From Trichomonas tenax (lineage: Eukaryota; Parabasalia; Trichomonadida; Trichomonadidae), in assembly GCA_023091735.1 (NCBI GenBank), contig JALKBU010000069.1, positions 1 through 64,000 of the forward strand: DNA of 64,000 nucleotides, given 5' to 3'. Made by a program: the position numbers and the translations under genes. Positions 62,278 to 64,000 of the stretch are shown here, in pieces; position 1 is the first letter of the stretch, and each line of letters starts with the position of its first letter. The notes under the pieces are model-generated. The model was not told the DNA's origin, did no database searches, and was given only the letters and a program-made list of their open reading frames with translations.

Positions 62278-62873
62278 TACATATGGGTTATTTTTTATTA
62301 GTTGGTTCTTATTCCATGGATTATAATAGTTTTATTTTTTTTGTAATAAAGGATAAATTTTAGAAATCTTCTACGCTCAGTCATAGTTCTTCGAAGCATA
62401 TCCTGGTAATGAACAGTTAAAGAGATTTCAACGCGTTGTTCATCAAAATATAATAATGAATGAGTGATGATAGTCAGAACTTTTAATGAAACTTGCATAT
62501 GTTCTGTATATTGTTGTTCCCGTTTGCCATATATTGTATCTAATTTTTAAATCAAAATCTCATTATTATGTTGAAGAATTAGTCATGAGTGTTCATTAGA
62601 TGTAGACACAAGAGAGCATTGATATATGCAATTTGATATCGATTAAAAAAAAGAATTTGTTGCTTCTAAATAGAGAAATATTTTAAATAAATTTAACTTT
62701 AATGTTATTTTATTGAGCATTGGCCAAATTTTGCTTACATAGCTCCAGCAAGTAGATATTCAATCTCCATTAGTATTTATTCAACATTGATCACAAATCG
62801 ATTGAAGAAAAATAAGAGATAACGAGAATATCATGGAAAAACAATCATTTACATGGTAAACATAACAAGGATA
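62278..62873. other. Intergenic AT-rich DNA
   Basis: Convergent genes end here. A short frame at 62298-62498 shows no domain, and no RNA gene or repeat was seen. Confidence 0.4.
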
Positions 62874-64000
62874 TTACTTAGCGATATACAAAGGACTTTG
62901 TGAAACTCTCATAATGCCGATGCCTGGGAATGACTGAGGTTTTAATGAGTTTTCATGGCGAATTTTGATGCTCTTCGCAAGGTTCATCATCTTCGGTATG
63001 AATGAGCCTGTGGGATTGAATTGGTTAAACATTGCTGCAGATGTCGAAACCTGTAATCTCTGCTTCTTACCGCGCGGTGGAGTTTCAAGTCCATTATAGA
63101 GTATTGTCTGCATTTCGCCTTTTTCATCGAAATATAGCATTCCACAGGCACTTTTAATATCTGGGACATAATTCGATGCCGAGAAGACAGTAATACATTT
63201 GCCATTCCAAATAGAGCTCAAACCATCGACAAATAAGTGCCCACGAATTAACCCTTTCAACTTATTGTTGTTTAAAAATGTAACTAAAGCTTTCTCGTTG
63301 AAGTAGTATCCGTGACCACGTGGTGAGTTGAAGAATTCGAACGATTGTTCAGGCTTGGGGTCGCTCCATGTGATTCCTTCAACGATGTCCGATGCATAAA
63401 TTATTGGTCTCCGCAAATTGGATATTTGGTCGAGAGTACTTAAATTTGGTGACATACCACCATGCATGCAGATGAAGCCTGCAACTTTTGCTGCAAGTGG
63501 CATGTAAGCGAATAAATTGTAAAATTTGTTTTTGATTTCCTGGAAATTTGTGTATAGTTGGTCAATTTCATCAGAAAACGCTCTCTGCCCGTGTGTCGGA
63601 ATGAATTCGTGATTCCCACGAATGATAAAGATGTTATTTGGAAACAAAATTTTGATCACCAAAACTAAGATTACGAGTTCGGTCGAATAAACGCCTCTAT
63701 CCACGAAGTCTCCGAGGAAGAGGTAGTTTGATTTTGGAGGTAAACCATGATTTTGGAATATTCGATATAAATCAAACATATGACCATGTAGATCACCGAC
63801 AACGTATACCGGACACTCCAAGTCCATAACCAAAGGTTCGTTTGCGAAAATGTTTGTTCCATAATCCAATATTTGTATCAAAAGACTGGAATTAACATAA
63901 GGAGCTTGAAAAGGAATACTTCCATCCGCATACTTTTCGGCCGGAAAAGACATCAGATTGATATGTTCCTGATAAAGTGCTTGCAAAGACGTTCCTAATG
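62874..64000 (-). CDS. PP1-like Ser/Thr phosphatase, 5' end off the window
   Basis: The minus-strand frame is open from 64000 to the stop at 62874, at least 374 codons. Catalytic motifs are all present: GDLHG, GDFVDRG, IIRGNHEF, WSDPK, CMHGG and RGHLF. Alignment with the paralogue at 15893 puts the true start a few residues beyond the window, because SLQALY here aligns with SILDAYMPL near that protein's N-terminus. An internal ATG at 63953 is a fallback. It differs clearly from the other two PP1-like genes in sequence, so the three are not recent copies. A 60-residue tail follows the phosphatase core, with no recognisable domain. Confidence 0.9.
   Translation of the reverse strand, partial: LGTSLQALYQEHINLMSFPAEKYADGSIPFQAPYVNSSLLIQILDYGTNIFANEPLVMDLECPVYVVGDLHGHMFDLYRIFQNHGLPPKSNYLFLGDFVDRGVYSTELVILVLVIKILFPNNIFIIRGNHEFIPTHGQRAFSDEIDQLYTNFQEIKNKFYNLFAYMPLAAKVAGFICMHGGMSPNLSTLDQISNLRRPIIYASDIVEGITWSDPKPEQSFEFFNSPRGHGYYFNEKALVTFLNNNKLKGLIRGHLFVDGLSSIWNGKCITVFSASNYVPDIKSACGMLYFDEKGEMQTILYNGLETPPRGKKQRLQVSTSAAMFNQFNPTGSFIPKMMNLAKSIKIRHENSLKPQSFPGIGIMRVSQSPLYIAK

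Overview
The window reads as nuclear DNA of a parabasalid protist, a trichomonad close to Trichomonas or Tritrichomonas; I cannot choose the species. Evidence: very AT-rich intergenic DNA around intronless genes that start on ATG 10-15 nt after an initiator-like TCA(Y/W)T element; a divergent histone H4/H3 pair; and protein families typical of trichomonads (BspA-type leucine-rich repeats, ankyrin proteins, many PP1-like phosphatases, a tubby-domain protein, Rac GTPase, CAMK-like kinases, a tetraspanin-like protein, Tc1/mariner- and pogo-like transposase debris).

Layout. 0-2.9 kb: repeat-rich, with a mariner remnant and a 37-bp-period minisatellite. 2.9-3.9 kb: an intact protein kinase. 4.8-5.7 kb: a phased array of a short palindromic motif, then a GC-rich double hairpin. 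6.4-11.4 kb: decayed ankyrin and kinase genes, and a membrane RING-H2 family with one intact copy and pieces of two others. 12-16 kb: two PP1-like phosphatases, one broken and one intact. 17.7-18.3 kb: a dispersed repeat with coding fragments. 18.7-21 kb: tubby-like and Rac-like genes convergent on a structured GC-richer island. 21-28 kb: mostly non-genic, with a decayed DDE transposase next to a truncated gene. 28.3-30.3 kb: histones H4 and H3, then a BAP31-like ER protein. 30.7-41.7 kb: dense housekeeping block with a giant ubiquitin hydrolase, Skp1-like, sphingomyelin-synthase-like and CARMIL-like LRR genes. 42-47.5 kb: tetraspanin-like pseudogene, a 706-residue type I membrane protein, a BspA-like pseudogene. 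47.7-49.6 kb: VMA21-like and protein O-mannosyltransferase genes. 52-56 kb: double-CAP protein, Frag1/DRAM-like membrane protein, coiled-coil protein, tRNA-Ala. 56.5-62.3 kb: importin-beta-like and importin-alpha-like genes head to head with a tRNA-like gene containing an insertion between them. 62.9-64 kb: a third PP1-like phosphatase running off the window.

How the genes relate. There are no operons; every gene appears to have its own promoter. Functional themes are ubiquitin control (USP, Skp1, membrane RING), the secretory pathway and endomembranes (BAP31, VMA21, PMT, SMS-like), signalling (PP1-like, kinase, Rac) and nuclear import (importins). About a third of the recognisable coding loci are decayed, mostly members of large multigene families, which fits a genome that duplicates and discards family members quickly.

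The most unexpected signal is an oriented motif (TTTACATGACA and close variants) that recurs near many genes and forms arrays with a regular spacing of about 19 bp at 47.5 kb, 55.25 kb and 4.8 kb. The second is a nested GC-rich foldback at 5.3-5.6 kb. The third is a tRNA-like gene with good A and B boxes but about 39 extra bases.
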